Assembly: GCA_018398765.1 (NCBI GenBank)
Contig: JAHBMJ010000478.1
Coordinates: 10,973-45,972, forward strand
DNA: 35,000 nt
Source of the DNA: Chromera velia
Lineage: Eukaryota; Sar; Chromeraceae
Reading direction: 5' to 3'
Under the pieces are notes generated by a model, which was given only the letters and a program-made list of their open reading frames with translations, was not told the origin of the DNA and searched no databases. This document shows, piece after piece, positions 10,105-20,059 of this stretch. The position numbers and the translations under genes were made by a program. Position 1 is the first letter of the stretch; each line of letters opens with the position of its first letter.

Positions 10105-11121
10105 GTGAGGGTATCCGCCTATGACAGGGCTGGGGGGGAGGGACGGGTAACGCCTGTGACATGGCAGCCCGGACCCTCCCCCCACCCGATTCGATTCGAT
10201 TCTTTCTCAGGACCCTGCAGGTGTTGTGCCGGAGGGGAGGGGGGCCTCCGGGTCAGACCCTCCTCTCACCCGATTCAAACCGTCTTGATCGATCGACCGA
10301 CTGATTCTCTTTCCCCTGTGTTTTCTTCTTCTTCTTATTCTTCATCTTCCTCTCCTCTTTCTATTTGTGAATCGATGAATGTCCCTCCTGTTCGCGTTCA
10401 AACAGAGGAGGGGTGCGTTGGGGGTGTCCGGGAGGGTGGGGGTGTGGGTTGGGCTTTTTTTCCCTCTTCTTCTTCCTCTCCTCTTTTTTCTCCTCTTGAT
10501 CCATCTTTCCCTTCCCCACCCCTCCCATCTTTTTCTTTTTCTTTTTCTTCTTCTTCTTCTATTTCCTCATCATCTCTTCCCTCTCTCCCTTTGCCTCTTC
10601 TTCCCCCTTCTACCTCAGAAACGCACGTGCAAGATACAGTTGAGCCTGAGTGTCGGGAGGCCCAGGTCATCTCCCCATGAGAGGAGCCTTTGCTCGCTGC
10701 TCCACCATCGTCCCCACGCTCTGCTTCTCCTACCCCCCCCTCACGCCTTCACTACAGCTCTCCCATGGTTGGGGAAGCTGGGATCAGAGGGGCTCTCGGT
10801 GTTTCTGAGACCTCCCCCCGAGACATTCTTGAGAAATGCAGGAGAAATGCTGACAAAAAGATTGTCAGAAGACTCAGAGAGAGGGAAGGACTACGGAGAG
10901 GGCTTTGGGGGAGAAGAAAAAAAAACTGCTCCGCATGTGGAGGCGCCCTGAGAGGAGGTAGATGCCCTGACTTCCTCTGCAGCACCGAGGAGGAGGTGCA
11001 GGCAGAGGAGGAGGAGTCTTTCCCCTTGCCGGGGGAGGGCGGGTGGCTAATCACTCGTATCATGAATATGAGGGGGGGGAAGGGAAAAAGGAGGGAATAT
11101 GAAGTGGTTAAGACTGGATAG
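10105..11121 (+). pseudogene. Retroelement Ser/Pro-rich region with Cys cluster
   Basis: The same frame as ORF1 and ORF2 is open from 10105 to 11121 except for a TGA at 10678. The first part is Ser/Pro/Phe-rich low complexity. From about 10825 it becomes a basic, Arg/Lys-rich helix followed by CSACGG and, after a short gap, CPDFLC (about 10933-10982), which resembles a small zinc-binding Cys cluster. A basic-plus-Cys-cluster arrangement would suit a nucleic-acid-binding end of the ORF1 protein, but the spacing does not match the CCHC knuckle of retroviral-type Gag. After 11121 stops and a polypyrimidine tract (11190-11380) separate it from ORF2. Confidence 0.45.
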
Positions 11122-11388
11122 GATAGAACGTTCTGAGTAGGGGCAGCTGCTGTTCCTCCCTTCCTCCGGACATCTTTTTAGGTTGAGAAAAGACGTAAGA
11201 GAGACAACCTTCCACCTCCCCCGTCCCTCTCCCCCTCCAGCCCCCCTCCTTCCCTTTCCCCTTCCGCTGCCCTCTCTCCCTCTCCTTTTATTTCCCCATC
11301 TGCCCTTTCCCTTCCTTCCCTCCCTCCATCTCCCGATTCCGTTTCTGATGCTCCCTGTCCCTCGCCCTCTTCTCAGTCAGTATGTAGC

Positions 11389-12561
11389 ATGGCCTCTGGG
11401 GAATTGCATGAATCTTTTGTTAATCATAGTGACAAGAAGAAAAGGCAGGGGAGCAGTTTGACCATAAGTGCGCTCAACATGGGACCCTTAGAAACGAAGT
11501 TGGGGGGCGGTTCTCTCGAGAGCTGGCTATCAGGCGTAGATATTGCCATGATTCCCGAGACATGCATGCCTACAGGAAAAGTCCGTACGGCCTTCCACTC
11601 GGGGGAGAATTTCTCCCACATGGAATAGAAAAGAAGAAAAATTGGGGTTCACTCTAGAGCTGCCAAACAGGATATACGAACGGGGGGTATGTGCATCCTT
11701 ATCAAGAATTCGTTAATTCCTGTTCTCCATCCGACCTAGGAACTGGTGGGGCCCGACCTGGTCAAACTGACGGTCAGGGTGCAAGAAAAGAAAGGGAAGG
11801 GGGGGGAGAAAGATAGTCCACGTACCCGAACGCTGCACGTCTTCGGTGTGTATCTTCTGCATGCCAATTCGGACTATAGAGGTTCCAGAGAACGGGTAAA
11901 TGAAGAGAGGGAAGAATTGTTGGAGGCGTTATACGCTATCCCCCTGTCAGATCTGCGAATAGTGATGGGGGACCTGAATGTACACCTGGCTAGCGAGTGC
12001 CCAAAAGGGGTCACGTGAGAAAGGGAAATAGACACTGAAACCGGGACGGGGCATGAAGGGAATAAGAATCATTATGCAGACGGACACTCACTGGAATTCA
12101 CGCGTAAGTCTCTATGTTCAAATCTTAACGAAGCAGGTCGTTGGATCCTTCACTCGCTTTGCGAGAAGTCCAACTTCCTGCCAGCCGCCGGTCTGTACCT
12201 AAAGGATGAAAGAAGGGAGGTGGAGGTCAGACTGACCGGGGCATGGACCTTTAAGAATGGGAAGTCTAAGTCGGTAATTGACATTCCTTTGATTGACCCT
12301 CTGCTTCTTTGTTATCTCTCTTCTTACATGGTCGAGTCTCATCCGGAGGTCGCAAAGCAGCATGCGGCTGTCTCTCTTTCTCTTGACTTCTCTTTTCCTC
12401 CCTCTTCGTCTATGCATGAATGTATTTCTGACTCATCCCTCTTCTGGCCTCTCTCTCATCTGGGTGAAGTAGGCAGATGTACCCCTGTCTGCAACGATGA
12501 GTTGATGGAGGTGGCCCTCTCTCTGAAAGCGTTCACAGAGAGTGGAGGGCTAGACTTATAG
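11389..12561 (+). pseudogene. ORF2 endonuclease (APE/exo-endo-phosphatase), inactivated
   Basis: APE-class motifs appear in order: ISALNMG at 11464, PET with the catalytic-type Glu at 11557-11559, a GGMCILIKNS strand near 11686, MGDLNVH (11965-11985), GAWTF near 12238 and KQHAAV at 12355. The last motif occupies the place of the family's conserved SDH, so the Ser and catalytic Asp are lost and only the His is kept. In-frame stops lie at 11626, at about 11740, at 12016 (CGTGA context, possibly from CGA) and at 12559. In this class the enzyme nicks target DNA to prime reverse transcription. The start is set by the frame entering from 11389, and no intact ATG-led full-length frame exists. Confidence 0.8.
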
Positions 12562-13440
12562 GATGAGGGTTTACGTCAAGCGCAGGAGTGGGGAGACGCT
12601 GTTCCTTACTTCTTCGATCCCCCAAAACCTCCGCCCGAGCCGCCCCCATCAGATGCAGTGTCTTTCTCTCTGACAGAGCAATTATGACAGATTTCTGACT
12701 CCTGGCAGACATGCCTAGCCAGTGGGAATTCCAAAGGGGTAGGGATGGGAAGCAAAAAGGAAAACATGAAAGAAAGAAAGGATATAAGTCAACGGGAGTC
12801 GTCCCGGCTAAACTGGTGGGATGAGGAATGTTCGGCTAAACAAATGGAGGTGAGAGAGGCCGAGAGAGAATGGAAGGACCTGAGAGGAATATGGGGGGCA
12901 GATGAAGGTAACCGGGGAGGTCCCACCCAGAGTGCGAAGCGAAAGTTTAAGTCCTTTCACAGGATAAGGAAGAGACTGTTTGCCCATATAAAGAAACTGT
13001 ACATGCTAACAGGCAAGCAGAGAGGTTAGCAGGGGAGGCTGCGACCGACTCCTCGGCGATTTGGAGGTGGAAGAGCGAAACGAGCAGTGCGAGAGGTGGG
13101 GGAGACAGACCGACCCCCGCGGCTTTTACCGATTTCTGGGCCTCTGTATTTGAGGGTGAAGGGCTCCCTCCTCTTCCAGTTGCTTCCTCTGCTTTCTCTC
13201 TCTCTTCCCCCCCTCCTTCCCTGGCCTTCTCTTATAAAAGGATTATCGGTGCACTTCGATCGATCGATACAAGTAAGGCTAACAGAATTGGGGGCGTTTC
13301 CCCCAGGCATCTTGACCTCTGTTTCAGCTCTTCTCCCCTTTCTCATTTCCTTCTTTTTGTCCTTTTTAATTTATTTTATCGTTATTCCTATTGGCCGTCT
13401 CTTTGGAATTTGATCCGTGTAGTTCTGGTTCCGAAAGGCC
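12562..13440 (+). pseudogene. ORF2 linker between endonuclease and RT, frameshifted
   Basis: The ORF2 frame continues past stops at 12559 and 12685 with a charged segment (12745-13020) containing NWWDEEC, like the linker found between EN and RT in many LINEs. Near 13005 the coding-like reading moves to another frame, giving AERLAGEAATDSSAIWRW and, further on, the LVPKG motif that precedes RT block 1. It then shifts back at a C-run around 13439-13447. Two indels are therefore inferred. Confidence 0.55.
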
Positions 13441-14673
13441 CCCCCCTCTCCTGACTGCTCGGAATGGAGACCTATCCACATTATGTGTTTACTTGCGAAA
13501 CTGTTTGCCCTCCTGATGGATGAGAGATTGAGAGAACAGACCTCATTAGACAACTGCCAGCTAGGGTTCAGGAAGGGGGTTGGGACCAGGGAGGCCATTG
13601 CAGCGCTGGCGGGACTCGTAGCGAGCTCCAAAGCCCGGAAACTCCCCCTTCTGGCTGCGTTCCTTAACTTTTCTAAGGCGTTTGATAAGGTCCTTCGAGG
13701 TCTGTTGCTGAGACGGCTTCAGAAGGAGGGTGTGTCGGAATATGATGTTTTGATGGTGCATGCTATGTACTTTGATGTCTGGGCGAGGGCCGATGGTGTA
13801 GATAGGGAGATACAGGAAGGGGCGGGGGTGAAATAGGGTGACCCTCTCTCTCCCCTGCTCTTTCTTCTGTTCATTAATAATCTGCACCGTCACATCCGCC
13901 TCTCGGCTCACCAAGAGGATGAGCTCGGGGGGGAAGAGTCAGAGAAGGATGGAACAGTGTCTGACGAGAGGTCTATAGAAAGCAGAACACATGACTACCC
14001 TTGAGCAGGCAGATTGAGAGGGGTTGACATTGGGAAGGGGAACAAGAAGACCGAAATAGCGGTGAAGAGGAAAAGAGGGAAAGTCAGGGTCAGTCAGGAT
14101 GATACGATCTGTGTGGGGCCCAAGCCTCTCGAAAGCCTCGGTTACGCTGACGACCTTATTCTGTTTGGTCGTTCTTCGCATGAGCTTCAAGCGAGAATGA
14201 ATAAATTGGCGGAATATTGTTGGACGTGGGGCCTCACGGTCAATTTGAAAAAAACAAAAGTAATGAGGCTTTCCTGCAGCAAGGAGAATATTAGTCAGCC
14301 AATCTTCTTTGAAGGGAAGGAAGTCGAGAGAACGGGCCAGTATAAATATTTAGGCTGCACCTTTTTTGAAGGCAGATCTCTCCGTTCCTCTGTGAGACAT
14401 CGCTTGGGAGTGGCAGAGAAGGCACTCGGGGGGGTCATTGGGCTCTGTGTTTCTCTTGGTCGTCTCTTCCCGACTTCGAAAATTATGCTCTTTTGGGGTC
14501 TGTGGATTCCTGTGGCCCTTTACGGGCTAGAAGCGTTTTCCTTCAGTCAGGCAGACATGAAAGCGTTGGATGATTTGCAACTACGTTTTGTTAGATAGGT
14601 TTTCGGCCTTCCCCGCAATTCGTTTCGTGTCCCCTCCCTCTTCATCTCCGGCCTTTGCCCGATACGGGCTATC
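13441..14673 (+). pseudogene. ORF2 reverse transcriptase, catalytically dead
   Basis: RT blocks are clear: WRPIHIMCLLAKL, CQLGFRKG, LNFSKAFDKV, a stop directly before GDPLSPLLF, YADDLILF (14143-14154), GLTVNLKKTKVMRLS and YKYLGCTFFEG. The Asp normally present in the first metal-binding motif is Asn here (codon AAC at 13666-13668). The Gln of the QGDPLSP block is a TAG (13834-13836). Another TGA is near 14002, and a TAG sits at 14596 where related elements carry Trp. YADD is intact. It reads as a LINE-type RT of the same broad clade as the copy at 33.3 kb. All substitutions named can be explained by single C-to-T or G-to-A changes. Confidence 0.88.
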
Positions 14674-15510
14674 TTGACTGAAAGAGTGGAGGGTTTTTTA
14701 CGTAGCCTCTCTTTAACATCCCACTGTGTGCCCGCCGGCTTTTTAGATCTCTGCAGAGACGGCCTTTATGGCGATTGGTGGAGGTCCGTCAAGCTGTTGA
14801 TGGGACCTTTCGCTCCTGAACTCTTCTTTGTCGAGGGGGTGCTTTCGGGCCCGGGAGAGAAAGCTGCATTAAAAAGAAAGCTCGCGGTAGAAGGAAAAGG
14901 TAGGGAGGCACAAGAATGGTTGGACGACTGGTTTGTAGCTACCTCCTGTTCTTTGCAAAAAGAGGGCCGGCAGGGCAGGGGAGGGCAGGTAGGACGGGGG
15001 GGAGTTTTCTCTAATGGAGTGAGGCCTTCGGTCTTCCAAGTCGAACATCTGTCTAGACAGCGTTTGGCCCGTCTTGTCATGGGAGGATGGACCGGCTCAA
15101 GCGGGCGGCGTGTTCCTATGGTTCGACCTCTCCCTAGGAGACTGCTCTGTTCGGAGGCTGTACACTGTTGAGGGGAGGGGGAGGAGGTCCGAACGGGGAG
15201 GTAGAGACGGTCTACGAGCACTGCCCCCTCGATTTGCATGGGCGTGGCCATCTGAATGATGTTATCCATAAGTTAACTGAATGTAAAGGGACCAAAGGGG
15301 AGAAGCGACGCATGAATAGGCTTTTAGATGAAGTAAGAGACGCTCGCTCTAAGTCGGACTTGATCGTGTGGGCACAACAAATGGCTAAGCAGCAGTTGGG
15401 ACGGGGTGTGAGCGAAAATGAGAAGAAAGTGAGGGAGATATTCACACTTCTCCTCGAAAAGCACCTTGTTGCAGGCACACAGGCGATCTCCGATTGCCTT
15501 CGTAAGTAGC
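14674..15510 (+). pseudogene. ORF2 C-terminal region with Cys/His segment
   Basis: The RT frame continues to 15171. The last ~110 codons (15168-15509) lie in another frame and include a Cys followed by a His-x4-Cys (HKLTEC), the usual position of the C-terminal Cys/His finger of LINE ORF2. The expected CxxC half is not intact here, unlike the copy near 34.35 kb, which has CPAC plus HRVTEC. The frame ends with a TAG at 15507. One frameshift around 15170 is inferred. Confidence 0.6.
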
Positions 15511-15536
15511 TGTGTGTGTTCCCTCAGTCTGTCCTT

Positions 15537-15555
15537 CTTTCTCTTTTCTTCCTTC

Positions 15556-15598
<43 letters not shown>

Positions 15599-15667
15599 TT
15601 TTTCTTTCTTTCTTTCTTCCTTTCTTCCTTCCTTTCTTTCTTTCTTTTTTTCTTTCTTTCTTTCTTC

Positions 15668-15702
<35 letters not shown>

Positions 15703-15703
15703 T
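15537..15703. repeat. (CTTT)n microsatellite
   Basis: About 165 bp of CTTT units with a few CCTT and TTTTT interruptions, directly after the ORF2 stop. The reverse strand is GAAA-rich, and open frames across it (poly Ser/Phe/Leu, poly Lys/Glu) are artefacts of the repeat. It sits where a LINE 3' UTR would be. Confidence 0.97.
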
Positions 15704-16141
15704 TCCCTCACTTCCTCTCACTCTTTCCCCGTCGTTGTTCATTCTTGATGACCGTACTTGTTTTTGAGGGGAATATTTCGTTATGTCTGTCTAAGTGTGT
15801 TTCATCCGATTGATTGATTAATTGAGGAACAAACAAAGGCGGAGGGGTGAGCAAAAAGCATATGGGGGGGAAACGCGAGACGGACAACCCCATGAGGCCC
15901 AGGCTGCGGGGCTCGGATGGCACCCCTCGCGTGAGCGCGGGAGGCGGTGGGAGGTGACGGGCTTGAGCCTGCACGGGTACGGGGGGGCGCGCGGGGCACT
16001 CGTGCTCGTGCGGTTCACAAGCAGGTCTGCGAGCGGGGTGCATACTACGTACGGCGTCTCCGTTCTTCTCCCTTTTTCTCCCCTTTTTAAATTTCTTTAT
16101 CATACTTACTACTCACAATTTCACTCCCCTGGAAAACAAGT
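15704..16141. other. Retroelement 3' region and GC-rich spacer
   Basis: Contains an ATTGATTGATTAATTG tract (15811-15826) that may be the element's 3' tail, then a G-rich, CG-containing block (15840-16050) with no coding support, then a T/C-rich stretch before the second leader copy. I see no gene. Confidence 0.4.
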
Positions 16142-16488
16142 CGTGCCTCAGGGATGAACCAACCGAACCGACTGAACTGACTGAACTGATCGAACTGCAG
16201 GAACTGAACTGAGAGAGAAACCTTTGCTTGTACGTCTTCGGTAGAAAAGATAGAGAATCAAAGGAGATTGAGAGTTCTGATCTTTTTCTCTCTCCGTCTC
16301 CTCCCGTTCCGCCTCGGGTGATTTTCTTTAGAGGTCATCTGACAGACCTCTAACTGACACGAAGTGACAGAAGGAATCTCACTGGCCCGTTACCCTTAGG
16401 GGAAAAAAAGGACACAAAAACAGAGGAGTCCATCTCCATCCTTTTTATTCCCCCTGAAGTATTTGTTTTTTCCCTTTCCTTCTCGTTT
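16142..16488 (+). repeat. 347 bp retroelement leader, copy 2
   Basis: Differs from copy 1 at about 19 positions. All but one are transitions, and most have A or T in this copy where copy 1 has G or C. The lack of indels across 347 bp is notable in a region full of homopolymers. Confidence 0.9.
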
Positions 16489-16815
16489 CCCCCTCTGTTC
16501 GGGCGTGCCGGTGCTGTTTTGGCGCTTTGATCGGTCATGGGGACCCTCTTCCGGGCGAAATGCAGGCAGTCCTCGATCGTCTCAAGGGTGGGATAGAGAG
16601 CGTGTTATAACTCAGCCTGTAAAAAAAGTACCAGATGAAGCAAAAGCCTGTTTGCTTAGAGGTGGAGCCCCACCCCTGTCAGGCTCCCATCGATTCAATT
16701 TACCCCAGTGGGGCCTAAGTCGAAAGTTTAACTCTATATATGACGCTCTAGGTTGGCCAGAGTCTATACGGCTCACCGGCTTTAACCCCATACATCATTA
16801 TCATCATCATTTTCA
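16142..16815 (+). mobile_element. Short derivative carrying the same 347 bp leader
   Basis: 16142-16488 is an indel-free copy of the leader at 5929. After 16488 the sequence no longer matches ORF1. About 310 bp of unique sequence follow, ending in CATCATTATCATCATCATT, a short simple-repeat tail of the kind that ends many LINE and SINE copies. The simplest reading is a non-autonomous, internally deleted relative. A second full element broken after its leader is an alternative. No protein is encoded. Confidence 0.6.
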
Positions 16816-16816
16816 A

Positions 16817-17275
16817 AAAAAAAAAATCAAAAAAACGATAGCCTTAAAAGCAGGAATCTGTCAGAAAACTCCATTTTCAAAAAAACTATAGCTTTAAAAG
16901 CATGATTCTGTCAAAAAAGTTTGGAAAAACTCCATTTTTTAAAAAAACTATAGCCTTAAAAGCAGGATTCTGTCGAAAAACTCCATTTAAAAAAAAACTA
17001 TAGCCTTAAAAGCAAGATTCTGTCAAAAAACTCCATTTAAAAAAAAATTATAGTCTTAAAAGCAGGATTCTATCGAAAAACTCCATTTTAAAAAAAATTA
17101 TAGCCTTAAAAGCAAGATTTTGTCAAAAAACTCTATTTTTTTTAAAAAAAACTATAGTCTTAAAAGCAGGATTCTATCGAAAAACCCAATTTTAAAAGAA
17201 AACGATAGCCTTAAAAGCAAGATTCTGTTCAAAAACTTCATTTTCAAAAAAGTTGTAGCCCTGAAAAAAAAAAAT
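16817..17275. repeat. ~50 bp AT-rich satellite array (8-9 units)
   Basis: Units read roughly A-run, ACTATAGCCTTAAAAGCAGG, ATTCTGTC, A-run, CTCCATTT. Eight clear units are followed by degenerate ones to about 17330. Unit length varies from about 48 to 62 bp, mostly through A/T-run changes; one unit carries a small insertion (AGTTTGG). There is no spacer diversity, so it is a satellite and not a CRISPR array. Short Lys/Ile/Phe-rich open frames across it are artefacts. Confidence 0.93.
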
Positions 17276-17330
17276 GTTGGCTATAAAAAAAACATTTTTT
17301 TTTTTTAAATATAGCCCTCTTTTTGGCCTC

Positions 17331-18084
17331 TGAAACTAGCCTTAAAGCAGAGAACTACAGAAAACAATGCAAAGACGACAAGTGGAAGAGTTCACACTCT
17401 GAAGAGACCTCAGACATGACATGGCATGACATAGCATGATAAGACTGTCTTAGGTTAGTATCTCAGGTTGTATCAGGTTGTCAGATCTTATCAAATATAA
17501 TCTGGTCAAGAAGTGGGATGACCGGGCCGATTTCAAAACAGTCATAGTCAGACATACGGCATTGGGGCGGGAGGTTAATGCTCCAGACATAAATCCTAAT
17601 CCTAATACCTAGACAAAGCTGTCCTGGAGTAAAAGCAGGCCCCCCCTGGGGTGGGGGACAGTTGTGGTTAATTAGGAAATATTAGGAAAATATGTCTGTT
17701 ATTATATACAGCTAAAGTTTTACTATATATAACTTTTACCAGAGTCGGTAACCAGACTGCAGTAGTGAAAGGTAATAGGGGGGGGAGTAGATATGCGTGT
17801 GCTCTGGTATGGAGTATGAGGCTCACTGTAGAATCTGAATCGAATACTCTCAAGTACCCAAGCTCCATAGCCTGGACTGGAGGAGTATATCCCACTCAAT
17901 AGCCATGCCCCATCGATCGTAAATCTATTTCTCGATAAAAGTCTGCTAAAACGAGATTGGACGACTTGAAAAGTTGTTAGACCCAAAAGAGACGAAGTTG
18001 TGAACCATTTCCATAAAAAATTCACCAAAAAATATTCGACAGCAGCGACGATGAAGCTACCGATCTAATCCAAAGGAGAATAAA
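17331..18084. other. Intergenic, no gene seen
   Basis: Nothing above background apart from a small CATGACATGGCATGACATAG iteration (17415-17440) and a CCCCCCTGGGGTGGGGG patch near 17642-17657. The minus-strand open frames lack any recognisable domain. Confidence 0.5.
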
Positions 18085-18123
18085 TATTAGTTCGGCTACT
18101 CCTATTTGAAAGGCCTAAGTCAC
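18085..18123 (+). repeat. Left terminal inverted repeat
   Basis: 39 bp starting TATTAGTTCGGCTACTCC and ending GGCCTAAGTCAC. Its partner is at 20060-20098. Confidence 0.8.
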
Positions 18124-18329
18124 TCCTTGGGTCAGTGCCAGTGGGTGGGCATTTTTCTTGTTCCAGAGAGTAAGTCTCCACCTGGGTGGATGGGTGGCAG
18201 TTTCAGTCAAGAGGAGTCGCTTGATTATGACTGACTTCATCATAGTCTTCATGGGTGGTATGGCCCGGCCGCGTCCGGTCAGTCTGTTGTGTTCCTATAA
18301 CTCTGCACGTGTTTAGTCCAATCACAGTG

Positions 18330-18545
18330 GGTTAGGTGGAGGGGAGGGGTGTGGAGGGTGAGAGGGTTTGTAGGGGAGGTGGGGTGGGGGGATGGTATGG
18401 GATGGTGGGGTTGGGAGGAGGGCGGTGGGGGTGGGTGTCAACCATATGGGGTGAAGGTGTGTGGGTGGTATGGTTTGGTATGGTTGATGGGGGATGTTAA
18501 ACTTTGAGTATGTTTGAGCGGAGGGTGTGGGGGTTGAGGGGAGTC
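18330..18545 (+). repeat. G-rich, G-quadruplex-prone tract
   Basis: A strongly G/T-biased plus strand with many GGG and GGGG runs separated by short T/A/GT loops (for example GGGGAGGTGGGGTGGGGGG near 18376). The C-rich complement gives Pro/Thr-rich minus-strand open frames, which I regard as composition artefacts. Confidence 0.75.
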
Positions 18546-19450
18546 TCAGGTTGTTTGTGACTGTGAGGAGTCGACTGACTAACTCTGACTTCATTTAGTC
18601 TGTACGTTTTGTCTCTATGGCTTTTTTTGTATATATACCGCCAATGGAAGATCATGAGAGGGACAACGGGATGAAAGACGTAAAGGAGGAGGAAACGACA
18701 TGCAGATGAAAAAAACTGTGAGAGGAGATAAAGTTCTTTGGTAAGGACTTGCGGTGGTTGCAATCGTCTCTTTCTCCCAGAGCCATTCTGAGGCAGCCTG
18801 CAGCTCACGCTAATAAGGAGTTTGGATACTAGGTTTAGATGAGTGGGTAGATGGGTCTTGAAGTCACTGTTTGGGTGGGTGGGTAGGCTTTTTAGGGCTG
18901 ATAAGTCGACTGACGCTTTAAATTATTAAAAGTCTAGGACCTGTGTGGATGGGTGGGTGAATACTTTTAAGTCCCCTCGACAAGTGCACATAGAATAGAA
19001 AGAAACATAAGAGAGAAGAACAGTCAGGAGAAGGCAGAACTGACAGGAGTGATGATAGCTGACGTGCACAGAAAGGTCTCAAACGGAAACCATCTCCACC
19101 TTTCTTTATTTGAAGACGGAGCAGGTAGAAAAGTTGGTTTGACAATGAAAATAGACAGAGAGAGAATAGGAAGAGCCCCTTTTTGCTATACGAGAGTGGC
19201 GCCGCGATCGGAATACAAGAGGAGAGCAGCATGCAGGGTGGGAGACAGGGCTGTGGCTGCAACTCAGGGAAAAATTCTGGTAAGGAGGGGAGAGAAGGTG
19301 CCGTTACAGAAAAGGATGTGCCAGTTTTGTTAAGGGTGGTTGGGAATCGAGGTGGTGGAAGATGAAATCCATCTGGTGACAGAATGTTATGTTTTTGACA
19401 GAGAGAGAGCAGAGATGTTCAAGAAAATAGAAGAGAAATGAAACAGCAAG

Positions 19451-19783
19451 ATGGAAGAAAAAGCTAGAAAGGCAGCCACAGAAAGAGAAGGGCTCAACAG
19501 AGAAGAGGGAAAAAGAGACAACTCGACGCTTTTCTGCTTTCTATTAAATGAATGTCATACCACAGTGGATGAGTTTTTGGGATGGGCATCATTCAGACGG
19601 AGGGTGTTTGAGGAGTGTCCAGGATGGTACGGACAGATAGAGGGAGACGCTCTGGCAGCCAGACATGCAGGAATCACCGGAAGGCAACGGGCGATCGAGA
19701 GACTAACAAAAGAATATGAGGAGACAATTAATAACTTAGAGACGACCGAAGGAGCGTTAGGGTGGGGAAGGAGGGAGCCGTAG
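19451..19783 (+). CDS. Uncharacterised charged ORF inside the inverted-repeat element
   Basis: A 110-residue open frame, ATG-initiated at 19451, Glu/Arg/Lys-rich at both ends with a more ordinary middle (ECHTTVDEFLGWASFRRRVFEECPGWYG). After its TAG, coding-like composition continues briefly in the same frame. I do not recognise a family. The composition is less biased than that of neighbouring spurious frames, so it may be the remnant of a gene carried by the element. It has no visible neighbours in an operon or intron arrangement. Confidence 0.25.
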   Translation: MEEKARKAATEREGLNREEGKRDNSTLFCFLLNECHTTVDEFLGWASFRRRVFEECPGWYGQIEGDALAARHAGITGRQRAIERLTKEYEETINNLETTEGALGWGRREP

Positions 19784-20059
19784 AAGAAGATTGATAAAGC
19801 AAACAAGAAGAGCGAGGAAGCCCAAATTGCATGCCGTTTCAGATCGATTTCCAGGCTGGAAAGCCAACACAGATCCAGAGCCGTGGCTCGAACAACGAAT
19901 AATCATACAGCAGCGGCCAGGGTAACAGACTCTGGCGGGCGCCGAGGGCGGGGTCTGATACCTCAGCTTAGGTTGGGGAACGCCCCGCCCTGCTAGCTCT
20001 GGCGACAGATAGACATAGCGGGAAGGCCCTAGCAGGGAACATATCAATCAATCAATCAA

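Larger units (their letters stand above)
5929..15830 (+). mobile_element. Large decayed non-LTR (LINE-type) retrotransposon, ~9.9 kb
   Basis: The element has a 347 bp 5' leader shared with a second copy at 16142, then a gag-like ORF1, a low-complexity Ser/Pro middle region, an APE-type endonuclease, a reverse transcriptase and a C-terminal Cys/His segment. A long CTTT tract follows, and finally an ATTGATTGATTAATTG stretch near 15811-15826 that I take as the approximate 3' end. Domain order (endonuclease before RT, no integrase, no protease seen) is that of APE-class LINEs. Most coding segments from 6250 to 15173 share one reading frame, broken by stops and a few frameshifts, so it cannot encode working proteins. 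The 3' end is uncertain because I see no clear poly(A) tail or target duplication. Confidence 0.85.

Noticed and set aside
9281-10162. Minus-strand Glu/Lys-rich open frame of 293 residues
   Set aside because: It is the complement of the (TTC)n/(CCT)n tracts inside the retroelement; composition is explained by the simple repeat.
15442-15813. Poly-Phe/Ser/Leu and poly-Lys/Glu/Arg frames
   Set aside because: All derive from the (CTTT)n microsatellite.
5929-16488. LTR retrotransposon with 347 bp LTRs
   Set aside because: The interior has an APE-type endonuclease and LINE-type RT, with no integrase, RNase H or protease motifs seen, and the repeats lack TG...CA ends.
16817-17275. CRISPR-like array
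   Set aside because: Units are contiguous with no unique spacers and vary mainly in A/T-run length; it is an AT-rich satellite in eukaryotic DNA.
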